Of a stretch of 64,000 bases of DNA, positions 45,301-58,405 are shown one piece after another; positions within the stretch are counted from its first letter, which is position 1, and the number at the start of each line of letters is the position of its first letter. Source of the stretch: Numida meleagris (lineage: Eukaryota > Chordata > Aves > Galliformes > Numididae). The position numbers and the translations under genes are program-made. Location: NCBI RefSeq assembly GCF_002078875.1, contig NC_034419.1, positions 18,167,516 through 18,231,515 of the forward strand. The letters are read 5' to 3'. The notes beneath the pieces are model-generated. The model did not search any database, was not told where the DNA came from, and saw only the letters and a list, made by a program, of their open reading frames with translations.

Positions 45301-48300
45301 TGCCTCGCTAAGGCAGATCCCCCAGACCTCCCCAGACAAAGCTCCTTCCTTGACCTCACCCAGGTCCCCCCAGCCCAGCCCTGCTCCAAACACCACAGAG
45401 CCTGCCCGTCCCCTCTCATCTCCATCAGCCCTGCCTATTGCTCCCACGGTGCCACAGAAATACACGAGGACATTAGCACCTGCTGAGGCCAGGGCTATTG
45501 TAATTTGTAACACCATATCCAATTCACATCACATTTTGGAGAAAAATCCCACCGAGATCTCCAAGCAATCTATCACACTGAGGCAGAATTGGCTTTCATT
45601 GATTTCAGAGGGGCATGCCACAGCCACGGTGATGAGGAAAGTCGCTGCTCCTGAGCTGCAAAGTGACTGCTGCCCTTCTGTGCTTCTATAGCCACATACC
45701 TATTAGAACAGCTGAGCATTATTCAGTTTGGCTCATTACAATCCTCAGCGCCTTCACCAGTCTCATGTTTCAGGCTGCATGGGAATATCCTTGCAAGACG
45801 AACTGCAAGGCTGCGAGAGGAATGGCAGAGCTCGCAGATGAGCCCAATATCCCACTCCAAGCCTTTCGGCACCTCGCTAACACGAGGCTGCTGTTATTTT
45901 GGGTGGCAGAGGCAGCACTAACGCATGCCTGGGCCATGAGGCCATCCCATACATTCGGCCTTTGCATTTCCTTCACATCCCCCAGCACCCGTGGTGCTCG
46001 ACGTTGGGGTGCACCACGTGCTGCTCCCAGCTGTCCCCAGCAGCACACAGCATCGTGGGGAGCGGAGAACGAAAGCAAGTGCCGGTTGCTGTGCAATCAC
46101 CCAATTAACTGCTGCGTTTGGGGTTTTCATCTGCTTCTGCTTATTGCAGAAATAAATAGAATAGATCATTACCACGGATGTTCATAGTGCTGCACAGTCA
46201 CCTTCTCCGCCCCTCTGTACGGCGCTGTGTTACTTAACAGCTGGTAGGAGATGTAACAGCACCTCTTCAGCTGACTTTACATTGGGTCTAAGTTTAGCTT
46301 CTGCAGGTAACAATTTCTGGTTAAACTTTAATAACGAAGTATGTTTAGAATCTCAGGGGCACACTCTCTGCTCATTTGAAACAAATGAGGATTATATAAA
46401 GAGGAACATGAGCTACAAATAGGATTCACACAACTAATTGGCTCTAAGCTGCAGCAGAGCAGCGCGGGAAGCAGAGCCGCTGAACTCAGCTGCCCCATCT
46501 CCGTGGATCCCTGCACACCCTGCAGGGCTTGGGGACGGCACAGCTGTGAGCTGGGAGGGCAGGCCCTGCACAACCCAACACCCCATCCGACCCCTTGGTA
46601 CAACGAGTGCAGCCCCATAGACTCGCACACTGTCACAATATTTCCGTTTATAGGGTGCAGCGTTTTTAAGCTGTGCCTCACAGGAATACCGTGGGTGTTG
46701 CAGACAAAGCCTGGAGCCGTGTGCAGAGGTTTTGCATCCTGCAGAGTCCCTCCATATCATTTCCAATGAATACAGAAACTGCAGCGCATGCTTAAACTTT
46801 CAAATGAACTGAAAAACCCACACTTAGGGCTACAATTTTCAAACCAGTTGCCAGAACTCCTCTACACTAATTTATGGCTGCATGTGCTGTAATCCCCCCG
46901 CATGAGAACGCTGCCCTTCATTGGACTAGAAACAAGAATATTCTATATATTGTGGTGCTAAATCCATCTGTGGGAGTTCCTGGGATTCCTCGGGGGAGCC
47001 CATCTGCTCCCCCATCCCAGAATACTCCAGCCTCGACACGCGGCTCTGCAGCCTCTCCGCATTTAGCAAACTGCAGCGCTTTGCTGGGAGGATCAGTTGC
47101 ACCTGCCATGCTCTAACAAGCTCATGTGAAACCTTCTGCTGAATCTCCCTAATTGCACTTAAAGCAAGATATAAATATATATATATATATGTACACATAC
47201 ACGCATATATTCTTCTAAAATAGCTCCCGTTGCAGAGCTCTCCTGTTACAAACGCTGAGATGAGTGCTCTGATTTCTGCTGCCATGTGCATCCCACTGCT
47301 TCCCGTCTCCTTTCAGCACAGGTATCACAAAGCCCAGCTTGAGCTCGGCTCTGAGCAAAGGGCTGTAAGAGCTGAGTGCCGGGCCTGCATCCTAACCAGT
47401 GCCATGAAAGCAGGAAATAAGTGAAAGGCCTCAAGCAAATGCTCAGCGAGACACAGCTCTGCCCCTGGGCTTTCCGGAGCAGGGCCACCCCCGAGTGAGC
47501 ACTGCCTCTGCACAGCGAGTCCTGCAGCTCTGAGCAGCACCTCCCCTGGCCACAGATGCAGTTTGCAGACAGAGGCACCGCGATCATCCAGAAATTAAAA
47601 TAAATGGGAGTAAAACTTCTCTTGCGCCCAATCGATAACAGCGACATAAGGAGCATAAAGACTGAAAAAGACAAAAACCTCTTTGTTTTTCTTTTCTCTG
47701 AAGACTCTATCAACTAAGAAAGTTCGTAGTTCATTAATAGCCACTGAAATTGTCCCTGACTTCCCAGCTGACATTTTAGTCATGGCAGAATCCCTCAGGA
47801 CAAACTCCAGTTTGGGATGATGTCCTTGGGTGATGAGTGTACCAGAGTGGTTACTAATGAAGTAGATAAGGAGAAGCACGGCCACTCTTCCGCCTCCCCC
47901 CACACTGCTCTCTAACAATTGTTGTCATTCTGTATGAATGGCTGGGGAAGGCTGACACTCCTCCTCCAGCCAGAACAACTTGCACCTCTACACCAAGCAG
48001 AAAAACCCTCATGTAATGACAGTTTTCAATACATAGAAACCTCCTGTTTCTATCTGGGTAAATCACCCTACCGGGATGCCACCATGACCAAAGCCCATCT
48101 CGTCCCTACCAGTAACAACCACTAAGTAAGAACTGCCCGGGACAGGTCCTCCATCGACTGAAACTCCTCCTGTGGCTTTTGTTTGAGGGCTGCTCCCTGT
48201 TCCTGCGCACTGTGTGAGGCTCTGCACTACATGGATGCTTGGAAGAGTCACGAGAGGACCACATGGTCTTCTTGGGCCCTATGCATCTTAGTTCACAGCC

Positions 48301-51300
48301 AGCCACAACAGCAGCAGTCAGCGGTACATAATGCATTTTTCAGAAGAAATGAGATGTATGTGTGCTTTTGGACAATCCCACGGAAAGAACGAAGGTTTGA
48401 ATTCCCCTCTAGATTTCACGGTGTCTAGGAGACTTGCAACTATTCAGACACAGTTTCTATTTAAAGAAAATGAAACCTCCCCCTGTTGATAATGTACTAT
48501 TATCAGGGATCATCTGCTCCTCCACGCCACCCCCACACACACACCAGGAGTAATTGAGAAAGCGGTTGTTGACAGATGACTGTGTACAGAGAACAGCAGA
48601 CACATCGTCACTCACCCAGGAGAAGGGAAGCTGGAGCTGTGACGAGCAGCGAGACAATGACTTCTGCTGCAGGAACCACACTGTCACTCCTGCTTTGTGC
48701 AGCTCCGTTCATAGGTGTCAAGCCAGGCACTCACTTCTGTACCTGCTGTAATAAAATTAGTTACAATCACATCCTCCCCTGTGGCACTGCAAATATTTTC
48801 ATATCTAATTCTTTCAATCTTAGTGCAAACACATTACTTTGGTGGGTATTACAGAAAGACAAATGAAATAATGTCACGCTGCTTTATATGACACCCTATC
48901 TGGGAAAAAAAAAAACAAGCTGCCTAGATGTGTGTGTGTCAGTGTAAATCCACATCATTTCACTCTTCAGGAATAAAAATCGGGACATTTTCAAGTCTTG
49001 CAGAACATCTCACCTTTTCCCTGAAGCACCAAAGCTTTGTTGCACAGCTGATAGCCAATAGCCAGCACAGAGCACAGTGCTGCTTTCTGAACCTTGGACT
49101 CGAAGGAAAATTAAAAATATAAAATGCTTTGCAAGGAAACAATGGTAGAGTCTTCAAGATGTCATTGGAATGTGACTGTCCTCGAGGGACACTAAAAGAA
49201 ATTGTGATCCAATTTCAAAAACGAGAAGGCAGCTCTGGGCTGGAGCTAGGCAGGTGATTCACCACCCTGGCAACCTTTTATATACAGATGGAGAGGGAAT
49301 AACGGTGATATTGCACCTGCGTGGCGGAAAGGTGAGTAAATATTTAAGGTAGAACTCAGTGCAGGTAGGCAAGATGTGCTCTGTTTAAGCCAGATGAACA
49401 TATCAACACAACTCATCTTGGGAAATACATCCTTGTCCAACCAGGTATCCGGAAATATCGACAGTCCAAGGAACTGGAGCATTAACTCTTTAACCCCCCG
49501 TGCACTACGTGATGTTATGATGTGGAATACCGATAACAAAAAAATCATGAAACCATGACAACCCTGTATTTTCCAACTGGCCAAAGCCAGGGGATCCGTG
49601 GTGCCCATCTCAGCGATGGGAGGAGCCCTGCAAGCAGCTCCCTGCTGGACCCCATGTCCCCAGGACATCTCGCTGCCCAGCAGGGCCACCAACAAGCCTG
49701 GTGATCGCACACGGCCTCATCCTAACTGCAAAACCACATCCCAGCTGCTGTGCACACGGCACATGGAAACGCACTGCGAGCGTCCTGCGTGCTTCCTCGC
49801 ACCAAGTAGGTGACTCGTTTTCCACACACATCGTTTCATTTTCGACCTTTTCCTCTGGCATGACACAGAGGACGCCCTGCTGGTGTTTTCCTACAGCAAC
49901 GGGCCCGCTCTGCAGCCACACGTTGCGACGCTCTGTAAGTGCTCCATGCTGCTCCCTCCGAGGAGCGCAGCATCTGGGTTCAGCGACCTTCTGCTCCAAA
50001 GCAAAGAAAGCACGCGCTTCTTATTGAGCCTCTGCACACACAGAACTCTATTCAAACACATTTACCATTTCTGAGCAGACGTCTTTGGCTGGAACCTCAG
50101 AGACAAGCGCAGAGGGTTTGTCTGGTGGTAACAAAAGCCTCGTGGCGTTTCTTAGATGGAAAGAAAAGCGAGCGTAGCAATTATTCATACAGTTCTGCAG
50201 ACAGCCGAGCTGACTTGGCAGAGATGGAAGTTAATTGGGTTTACAGCAGAATGAAGCTTTGATTGAAGTGCTTCGCTTAAAAAAATTACACGTGCACCCC
50301 TCCCATGCGCCGATAGCATTAGTCTCCAGCGTGCAGAACGACCGCCCCGCGTATTACCAAGGAAGAAATGCTGAGGTTCTTAGTGCTTTGCCAAAGACCC
50401 ACAAGTGCACGATGCGGAGGTGTTTGATCTGCTGCACGCTGATGCATAATTTAGCGGCAGCATCGCTGTGCGGGGCCGGCGTTCCGGGCAGCTTTTGAAG
50501 TTTGCAGCCGCCCTGCAGCCACTGGGGGTGGGACCTGCCTGGGGAGCCCGGGTGGCCCCAGCAAAAGGCAGGAGGGAAACTGCTCCCAAGCCGACGCAGA
50601 AATGGGCTCCGAGCAACAGGAGAGGGGAGATCAATGTCGCCTCAAGTTTGCCGAGTAAATAATTCAGATTCTACCGCAGTGATTTATGAAAATAAAAGGA
50701 CTTATTTAACGAGCCCAGCAGGCAGCGGGTGCTTCTATTATTTTTACATTTTAAGAGCAAAAATAAAAGGACAGGAGCTTTTGCTTCATTGGGCTTTTCT
50801 CCTGTTTCATCACTGTAGTTTAAAGTAAAAGAGTTCCAGTGTGCCTTGGGGTTATGCTGTGCTCAGCAGCTTTGCCAGTCAGGGAAGGGTCACACGAGTG
50901 CTGCCTTCGCTGTCTGTGCCATGGCGCTCAGTGCTCATGCAGCTGCATGGAGAAAGCTTCCAGGTGTCCCTGGGAATTACTGGGTCTAGGGGAAGTTTTG
51001 CAAAATGACAGAACAAGAGAGAAGGACGGCTAGAAACTGTGTGGAACAGCACTCAAACCCAAATCTGCTTTTGAATGCGTGCTCCTCAGTTGCTTTCCTA
51101 AATCAGTACATACAGGATTGCATGCAGGAATTCGTATCATAGACCACATCACAATGACAACTCTGTTACTCTGTTGGGAAAAGTCCCAAATAGTCAGAGA
51201 TTATCTGCATTCTGAAGAAAATGGGAGGACAATGGAGATGTGCAAAGAAGAGATGAAATGGAAGATGGAAGTTCCATCGGAAGCAGAAGAAAGAAGACAT

Positions 51301-51359
51301 ATGGGAAATGGGAAAAAAGAAAAACTGAAAATGAAGAGTGACATTCTACATTGGCTCAG
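42353..51359. other. Intergenic desert with enhancer-like AT-rich stretch and GC-rich patches
   Basis: No supported exon. The stretch 43920-44370 is non-repetitive, with several TAAT-type homeodomain cores and little low-complexity sequence, as seen in conserved non-coding elements. GC-richer patches lie at about 44390-44840, 45210-46110, 46440-46620, 47320-47570, 49590-50020 and 50430-50620. Open frames there occur on opposite strands together and show no domains. Confidence 0.65.
47169..47190. repeat. (TA)n dinucleotide repeat
   Basis: A run of TA units with one interruption, followed by a short region mixing CA and TA units (tacacgcatatat). A typical microsatellite. Confidence 0.9.
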
Positions 51360-51528
51360 AGGGCGGTGAGGCCCTGGCACTGCTGCCCAGAGAAGCGTGG
51401 GTGCCACATCCCTAGAGGTGCCCAAGGCCATGGATGGGGCCCTGGGCAGCCTGGTCTATGGGAGATGACTGCAGGGGTTGGAACTGATTGGGCTTTAAGG
51501 TCTCTTCCAACTCAAAGTATTCTGTGAA
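51360..51528 (+). mobile_element. CR1 retrotransposon fragment, 3' end, plus strand
   Basis: The segment shows the hallmark CR1 3' region. It runs from gaggccctggcac and ctgcccagagaagc, through gatggggccctgggcagcct, to ggttggaactg and aggtctcttccaactc, ending near attctgtga. It lacks any reverse-transcriptase ORF and is 5'-truncated, as most bird CR1 copies are. It differs from the consensus I recall at many sites, so it is old and inactive. Confidence 0.92.
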
Positions 51529-52474
51529 ACAGAAGAATGTGAGCTGTTTGCAGGGGGAGGCATTGACCCAAACAATTGTTGACAGTGCAGGGAAGGAGCC
51601 CTGCTGCACATCCTCCCTGCCACCGAGTTCTATCCATCTTATTTACTTAGTTTCAAAAGAAATCTAACAGAAAATCCAGTCTCCAAAGCCATCCATCCAC
51701 CCATCTGCCAGCTTTATCAATCACCATCCGCGCTGCACATCAACACTTCTTTCATTGGCTTCCATATGGTTCATTGCATGAAAATGCCTAATTAAGAGAA
51801 GAGGATGAGATTCTAGCAAGTAAACTTGGTGACTATCTGCAGAGGAAATGCGAGCTATCGCACTAACTCACAAGAGGCAGCGAGCAGAGCCAGAGGCAAC
51901 GGCAGGTAAACTGCTGCTTACGAGCACCTCCATCTCTAAGAGGTTTAGACTTCAAAATTGCCCATTCACTTGGCCTACGTCTGCAGCCTGACAGCAGGAT
52001 TCCTCCCAAGAGGCTGACGAAGGAGCCGTGCAGCGCTCCGCAAATGCTTTGTCAGATCAAAAGATCTCCCAGACAGTGACTGCGGATCAGAGGAGCTTGC
52101 AGCTATTAAAGCCAACAGTTTGCCTCTCTCCAGATGTAAACTGGGAGAATTCATTGCAGATGCACTGATAAATGGCATTGCTTCTTATGCACACACCGCA
52201 TGCGATGGGCTGTGGGGATGAACATTCAGATTTATTTTCTGAGAGCATGCAGAATAGAATATGTTCACCCCAAACCCTAACCAACCTGCTGCAAATCCAC
52301 AGCTCCGGGGGCCGGGAGAGCACTGCTGTGCCTGCAGCCCCTGCAGCCCAAAAGGAGCTGCCCTCATTGCCTACCTGGTGCAGCACAGAGAGAACCTGTT
52401 GCCTTGGATAGAAGGGGAAATTCTTGCATAGGGTTATTCAGGGTAGGGACAAGACACGGTATACATCCTCCCTT

Positions 52475-52539
52475 GGATCAGAAGGACAGCTGGGCTTGAT
52501 GATCTTAAAGGTCTTTTCCCATCTGAATGATTCTGTGAC
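52475..52539 (+). mobile_element. Short CR1 fragment, extreme 3' end, plus strand
   Basis: The segment agctgggcttgatgatctta, followed by aaggtcttttcc and gaatgattctgtga, is the terminal CR1 3' end. Only about 65 bases are clear; the element may start further left, but that part is not recognisable. Same orientation as the copy about 1 kb to the left. Confidence 0.85.
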
Positions 52540-53346
52540 AAGGAGAGCCGAACGTAGGCATTTTTGGGAACTGGCCATGGTAAATCCTGCAGAACGCCTT
52601 ACCACCTCCGCAGCAAGTCTGCGAGCCAGCTCCCCACCAGCTGTAAAGCACTGCTCCCCCGCAGCAGTTCAAAGCAGCAGAAAATACAGCCCTGCAGCCC
52701 TTTAAGAGGAGCTTTTATCCTTTTAAGCATCAGTTCAGTCAGAGGCTCAGGTGCCCATGAGCTGATGGGAAGGTCAGGAGCAGTGGTGACACCACACGGT
52801 GACACTGCACTGCACCGAGGTGACCCCGCACGGCTCCATGAGACGCAGTCACCAGCTGCATGGCCACCAGCAGGCCCTGCTGTGGCAAGTGGAATTCATT
52901 TGGCCAGCATTAAAAGCAGATAAATAAGCTCATTTTTATGGCACAGTGCATAAAGAGCCTAGCTTCTGCTGGGAGTCTAAATTTGGACTGCTCAGTTAAT
53001 TTGATTGGATGCTATGAGAGAGGGCATGATTTGAAACCACAAGTCGTTTTTCTCCTTGGAAGAGTGGATAACTGAGTCTATTAATCTGACAATACATTTA
53101 AACTGAGTTATTGTGACAAGGGACTTCCATTATCCATTTCATCGAGTTGCAAACTGTCAGAATAAATCTCGGGGGGTTAGGGAAAAAAGCTGCCTTCCTT
53201 TGTTTGCTGTTTTTATATGCCACAACAGTTTAGATGTGGTTCACTTTAGCTCATGATACTGTATAACTGTACAGGATGGAGGCCCACTGTAAAACCAGCA
53301 CAGCAAATGTTAACTTTAGGGTTATCAGCGTGGGTTTTTTAGTTAG

Positions 53347-53365
53347 TTTGTTGTTGTTGTTGCTT
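53347..53365. repeat. Short (TTG)n tract
   Basis: A short run of TTG triplets. Low-complexity, no other meaning seen. Confidence 0.7.
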
Positions 53366-55366
53366 AAATAAGGAGTACAGACCAACCTGGCCACCTAGCG
53401 GTATCACGACAGTGACTTCAATGACTTTTTTTATACACTTATTTTTAAAATTATTTAAACCCCAATATCTTCAGAATGGAAAAAGCAATTTCCTAATGCT
53501 CTGCTTCTCCCTTCCTTGTAGAGCAGGTTAAGTTAAACTGCTAAAACTCTTATAATCAGAGATGAACCAAAATAAGGCATAGAAGAAAAAGGGAAGGTGT
53601 AATGCTTAAGATAGTAAAGCAGAATTCAACATCAGGCCATCGTCTTCCTAAATGCTGGGTGACACTTGGCTATCCCTGCTATTTGCTTAGTGTTGTGCCC
53701 AAGCCTGTTCTAGTAAAGGAATAATATGTTATGACCTTCAGCTCCTCAGCCAAGTCCACATGAAGCTGAGCAGTCATAGGGGCGAGTGCTGCAGGCCCCG
53801 TGCTGCTCCCCGGCACGGCTGCACTCTACACCAGCACCAAGGAGGGGAACATGGTTTGGGAAAGCCACTGGGACATTCAGGCTGCAAAACCAACCTGCAA
53901 AACTCACAGTAACTTCAGCCAAGAGCATGCCCAGGTGCATGCACGTGATTGAAGGGAGGATGCTGACGGCACGCTGTGTTCAGAGCTGCTGTCCATCGGC
54001 CTCTGGGGCTGCATGGTGTGGGGCTACCCTGGCCAGCACTGTTTGCCTGAAGTGGTCCAACCAGCCCTATTACATGGAATATACATAATCTCAAAGCCAG
54101 GTGCCGTGAGAACGGTAAAACAAATAAGTAAATATCTCTCTCCATCTTGAAATCTTGTACACGTTAGGTTAATTTGTTAAACCGACCGCGCTAAGAAACA
54201 AGCGTTGCTTCAACTCATTTTAATTCTATCCTCTCAGCGCCATCCCTGCGAAACAAAGAGAGCTCTCAATCACGACCTTCCCCAGAGCCATCGTTGGCTC
54301 TCGGGAGGCGGTCGGAGCGCGGCACGATGTGGCAGTGTCACAGCTCCGAGCCCGGGTTTGATCAGAGCGGGGAAGCGCGAAGGGACGCGGCGCTCTCATC
54401 CCTTTACTGCCACTGCGGAGTATTCATTAGTTTTAATTATTTTTCAGGTTCTAGGGGGAACCATTAAAAAAATTAATCACAGCTGGAAGGAGCAGCAGCC
54501 CTACGTGGCCATAAAAGGACAATAATGCATTTTAGGATACACACTTGTTATGATTTATATTAAACAGGACCAGAGGTAGCATATGGAGGCTGCCATAAAG
54601 TAACGTTCATTATGAAAACATGGAGTTCATCTCCAAACTTCGTTGTATATAAGAAGTTGCATTTAACTTATATTCAGATTTTCTGGTAATATCAACCCCT
54701 TTCTTCTTTTTAATGAGCCAGCTTGCCGCACTCCTTGCCCTCCTTGCCCTGCTGTACCTATAAACCTTTCCTCTCCGCAGTCCTTCTGTTCTCTGACCTC
54801 AGATGCACTGCTCACACGTTTGGATTCGGGCAGAACTCAGCTCTCATTCTGGGCCACAGCAGCCTCCCCAGCTCGCGCTCACCTCCTGATGACTGCACAG
54901 AGCACTCCACGCGCCCAGGAGGACCCTGTCATTCATTCCAGGTTTGCTTTGCTTTAGCTTCAGCATCCCAAACCTAGTACACGTCTCGAGTGATAAGTAC
55001 CATAAACAGGGTACTCTTATTTACTGTGATCAAGAAAAATCAGTATGTCAATCTACCACCTGAGCTGCTTCTTGCTGGCTGCATCCTTATGGAAAGAAAA
55101 AAGCAGGAACTTACAGCAGAAATGCTTCTGAGAAGATGGCACAGGAGCGTATCCTGCAGCACGCGCTCCTGCTGGATTTCAATACACGGCTAAGAACAGC
55201 TCTAAGCGCACAGTGAAATTCTGCTTTCACACACTAGACAAATGCATATTTCTTAATTCAGCAGTAACGGACTAAAGCAGATCTGCCTCAAGAAGTGACC
55301 TGTAGAAATACATGAATGCTGCACGGCCAAGATATTGAAATCACTTTTGGAGAATGAATGTTTCCT

Positions 55367-55619
55367 ATGTCCAACACGACGCTCTCCTGGTGCAACGAGG
55401 CCATCCTTTCATCCTATCGCTGCTACCTGGGAGCAGAGGCTGATCCTTCCCACCTCCCTTCAGGCAGTTGTACAGAGTGATGAGGTCTCCCCTGAGCTCC
55501 TCTTCTCCAGACCAAAGCACCCCAGCTCCTTGGTCACTGCCCATAGGACTGTGCTCCAGACCCTGTGCAGCTCTGTTGCTCCTCTCTGGGCATGCACCTC
55601 AATGTCCTTCTTGTAGACG
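55367..55619 (-). mobile_element. CR1 retrotransposon fragment, minus strand
   Basis: Read on the plus strand it runs from ctcctggtgcaacgaggcca through tcatcctatcgctgctacct and gatgaggtctcccctgagct to cctcttctccagaccaaa and cacctcaatgtccttcttgt. This is the reverse complement of the well-known CR1 segment between the end of ORF2 and the 3' UTR. The extreme 3' tail is absent. Single-base indels show age. Confidence 0.92.
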
Positions 55620-56149
55620 CCATCATTTCTTGTAGCAAACATTTAGCATCTCAGCCAAGACATACCCACACAACCAGATGCTGACAAGATGTTCTCTCCC
55701 AGAAAACAGTTTTTCCATTTCTACTCACTGTGGCACGCTAAGATGAATACTGTGAAACGAGGAAGATCATCAGCACCCACTCCAGATTATTCCACACTGC
55801 TTCTGCAACACCCTGCTAGGAGCCAACACAGATGTCACACTTGAACATCCAGACCAGATCCAGGCTGATGTAAATCCTCATCTTGAATTCTGGTGACTTT
55901 GATGGCGAGAGGGACGTGGCAGGAGCTGAATACTGGGCTGCTCTGGAGCACGCGAGGTTCCTGCCCCACACGGGCCGGGTGGGAGCGGGGTGCCCAGCCC
56001 CACATCCCAGTGCTGCTGGATGGGCTCGGCTCACTCAGCACGGCATTGGATGGAGACAACTGGCCGGGAAGGTCTGAATGAAGGACAGTGACGGATTTGT
56101 TTATGGAACATACACTAAAATGAATCACTTCTAATATCATTTTTCTTCC

Positions 56150-56500
56150 TCTAGCGTAATTATAACCATCTTTAATGTAACGTGAGGTTTCTTTGAACGA
56201 GGGTATTTATTTCAATTAAGAAGTATAAAGCATCAGATCTAAAAATGCTGTAGGCAAGGGATTTGGTTATTTAGAATTATTCTGTGCTAGAATTACACTG
56301 GCTCCATAGTCCTATATTATTCTCAGACATTATATGAAATTAGGCACAACAGGGAGAAAGAATCAATCAGTCCTGGCTAAGGAATTGAGATAATAATGAC
56401 TCATTTGATGGGATTGCTCTGGAAAATTAATAATGACGGTGGTAATTACTAACCTGGGATAGCTGCAGTGCTCATTATTCTCCTTTTACTCTACTGAATG
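56150..56500. other. AT-rich, non-repetitive stretch resembling a conserved non-coding element
   Basis: This interval contains clustered TAAT/ATTA cores (for example ttaataatgacgg and ggtaattactaacc), GATA-like motifs and a TGACTCA AP-1 site near 56398. It has no simple repeats and no CR1. Such composition is typical of enhancers in deserts near neural genes, but conservation cannot be tested here. Confidence 0.25.
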
Positions 56501-58192
56501 TTAAGTATGATGAAGACGTTTGTTAGAAACACAGCCCTGTCTGCAGGCTCTCGATCACAGACAAGGACCCTCTCAGAGGCCTGAAAGCCGTCCTCCTCTC
56601 GCACTCACCAGGAAACAGACACGGAGCCATTGCAATATTTGCTATATGGCACACACACAGATGACAGATCATTTGTGAGAGCTGAGCTCTGCTGCCTCTG
56701 CTTCTCCTGACCAGAGGACCCGGCCCAGGTGGGTGAGGGAGGGCTGGGGGGGCACGCTGGGGACAGGACTGTCTTTAATGTAACTGTAGAGAGAGACTGG
56801 AATAAAAATCTGAGAGGGACTAAAAATGGGAGTGCCACACAGCTGTGCCTTCAAACATCTGTTCCACACCCACAGCGTGCACTGCAGCGCTTATTTATAC
56901 TTTAAGTGGATGAGCAGTGTTTGCCTTGTGTTGAAGAGCGATGAAAGAGAGTGCCCTGTAATGTGGAGGAAGAGGGAAAAAAGAAAACGTAGCTCTTTAG
57001 TAATGCTAAAACAACAGCTCTGATATTGAAGGAAAACAAATCTATATTTTTCTGAACAAGGCAGAGGTTTCCTACAGCATCAGTAATCCTTCTTGACTGA
57101 GGAACTTTGGAACCCTTGTCAACTTTACTCATTACTCCTTTTTTCCTTCCAAGGACTCCTTTCCAGCTGATTTAGCTCAGCACTGCCTTCAGCCCTGCGA
57201 CACGGGCTCTTTGAAGGCACCTTATATCCACGTCACCACTCTCTTACTTCAGTCCAGCCTTTCTCACCAGTCCCATCTTTTTCTGCCAAGATGGTCAAAC
57301 GAGAAATTTTTCCAGAGGGATTCGTGGACTGAAAAACTCCCACCTGTAGGTTTTAGAAAGCCTGAGCATCTTTGTGTTCTGGAAACACAAGCCCCTGCAG
57401 TGGGGGCTTCTCCCCACCACCAGCCCGGAGGTCACCAGCCACTGCACAGCAGGGGACTTCGTTCCACAGGGAAATTCCTCTGTAAGCCCCACCTGCTCTC
57501 CTCTGCACCAATTCCTGCAGCCAGCCCAGCTCACGGCATCGTCCCTCCTAATGCTCAAACCCCAGTGAGCCATTACTGGGAAAAGCCAAGGCTTTTTCTA
57601 TTTACAACTGCAGTATCATTAATGCCACTTATGTTTATCATTTTGCCTCATTATTGTTCCGGTAGATTGTTTTCAAACAAGATGAGAACAGCGATGTGCA
57701 CTGCGTGTGCAATTGTCTGAAATGTCAAGAACAGGGGACGTGAGCTCTGCTGGGGTAAAGGGAGATGCTGACAGCTTTTAACAGCAGCCCGTGCCTTCCA
57801 GCTCCTTGTTTAGCTCCTTGACAAACCCACTGTCACCCGGCTTGTCACCATGCCCTGCACACATCCAATTATCCCGGTACAGCGCAGCATGACAAAAACA
57901 ATCCATCCGTACCATCCAAACAATACACTTTTAGTATAAGAATCCACATTGCTCTTAAATCTCTTTCCCCACTGCCAGGCCAGGCAGACTACGGCTCCTT
58001 CACCATACTGGATGGCACCAGCAGAGGAAGTGGGATTTGGGACGCTGCTCTCCAGAGCTGGTGCTGCCCGCATCAAGTGCCTTCTTTGGATAATCTGCGC
58101 AGGGCTGAACAAACAGGCTGCGTTGGCAAAGTCCCCCTGCTGTGTTAGCCCTGCCCACAGATTTAAGAAATACCCATAAATAAAGCTCCCCT

Positions 58193-58405
58193 TAGAATCA
58201 TAGATTCAGTAAGGTTGGGAAAGACCTCTAGGACCCCAAGCTCAGCCCGCCCATACCGTGCCACATCCCCACGGTTCTGGAGCACCCCCAGGGTCGGTGA
58301 CCCCACCACTCCCTGGGCAGCCCATGCCAGTGCCTGGCCACTCTTTTGGAGAAGAAATTGCTCCTAATCCAACCTGACCCTCTCCTGGGCACAGCTTGAG
58401 GCCCT
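58193..58405 (-). mobile_element. CR1 retrotransposon fragment, 3' end, minus strand
   Basis: It opens with agaatcatagattcagtaag and gttgggaaagacctctagga, the reverse complement of the CR1 3' tail. It continues with cacatccccacggttctgga, ccactccctgggcagcccat and gaagaaattgctcctaatcc, and ends at gcacagcttgaggcc. It is 5'-truncated with no ORF. It is the most consensus-like CR1 copy in the window. Confidence 0.95.

Noticed and set aside
45205..46187. Overlapping open frames up to 174 codons on both strands
   Set aside because: They are open in several frames at once within a GC-rich patch, with no domain or consistent splice structure.
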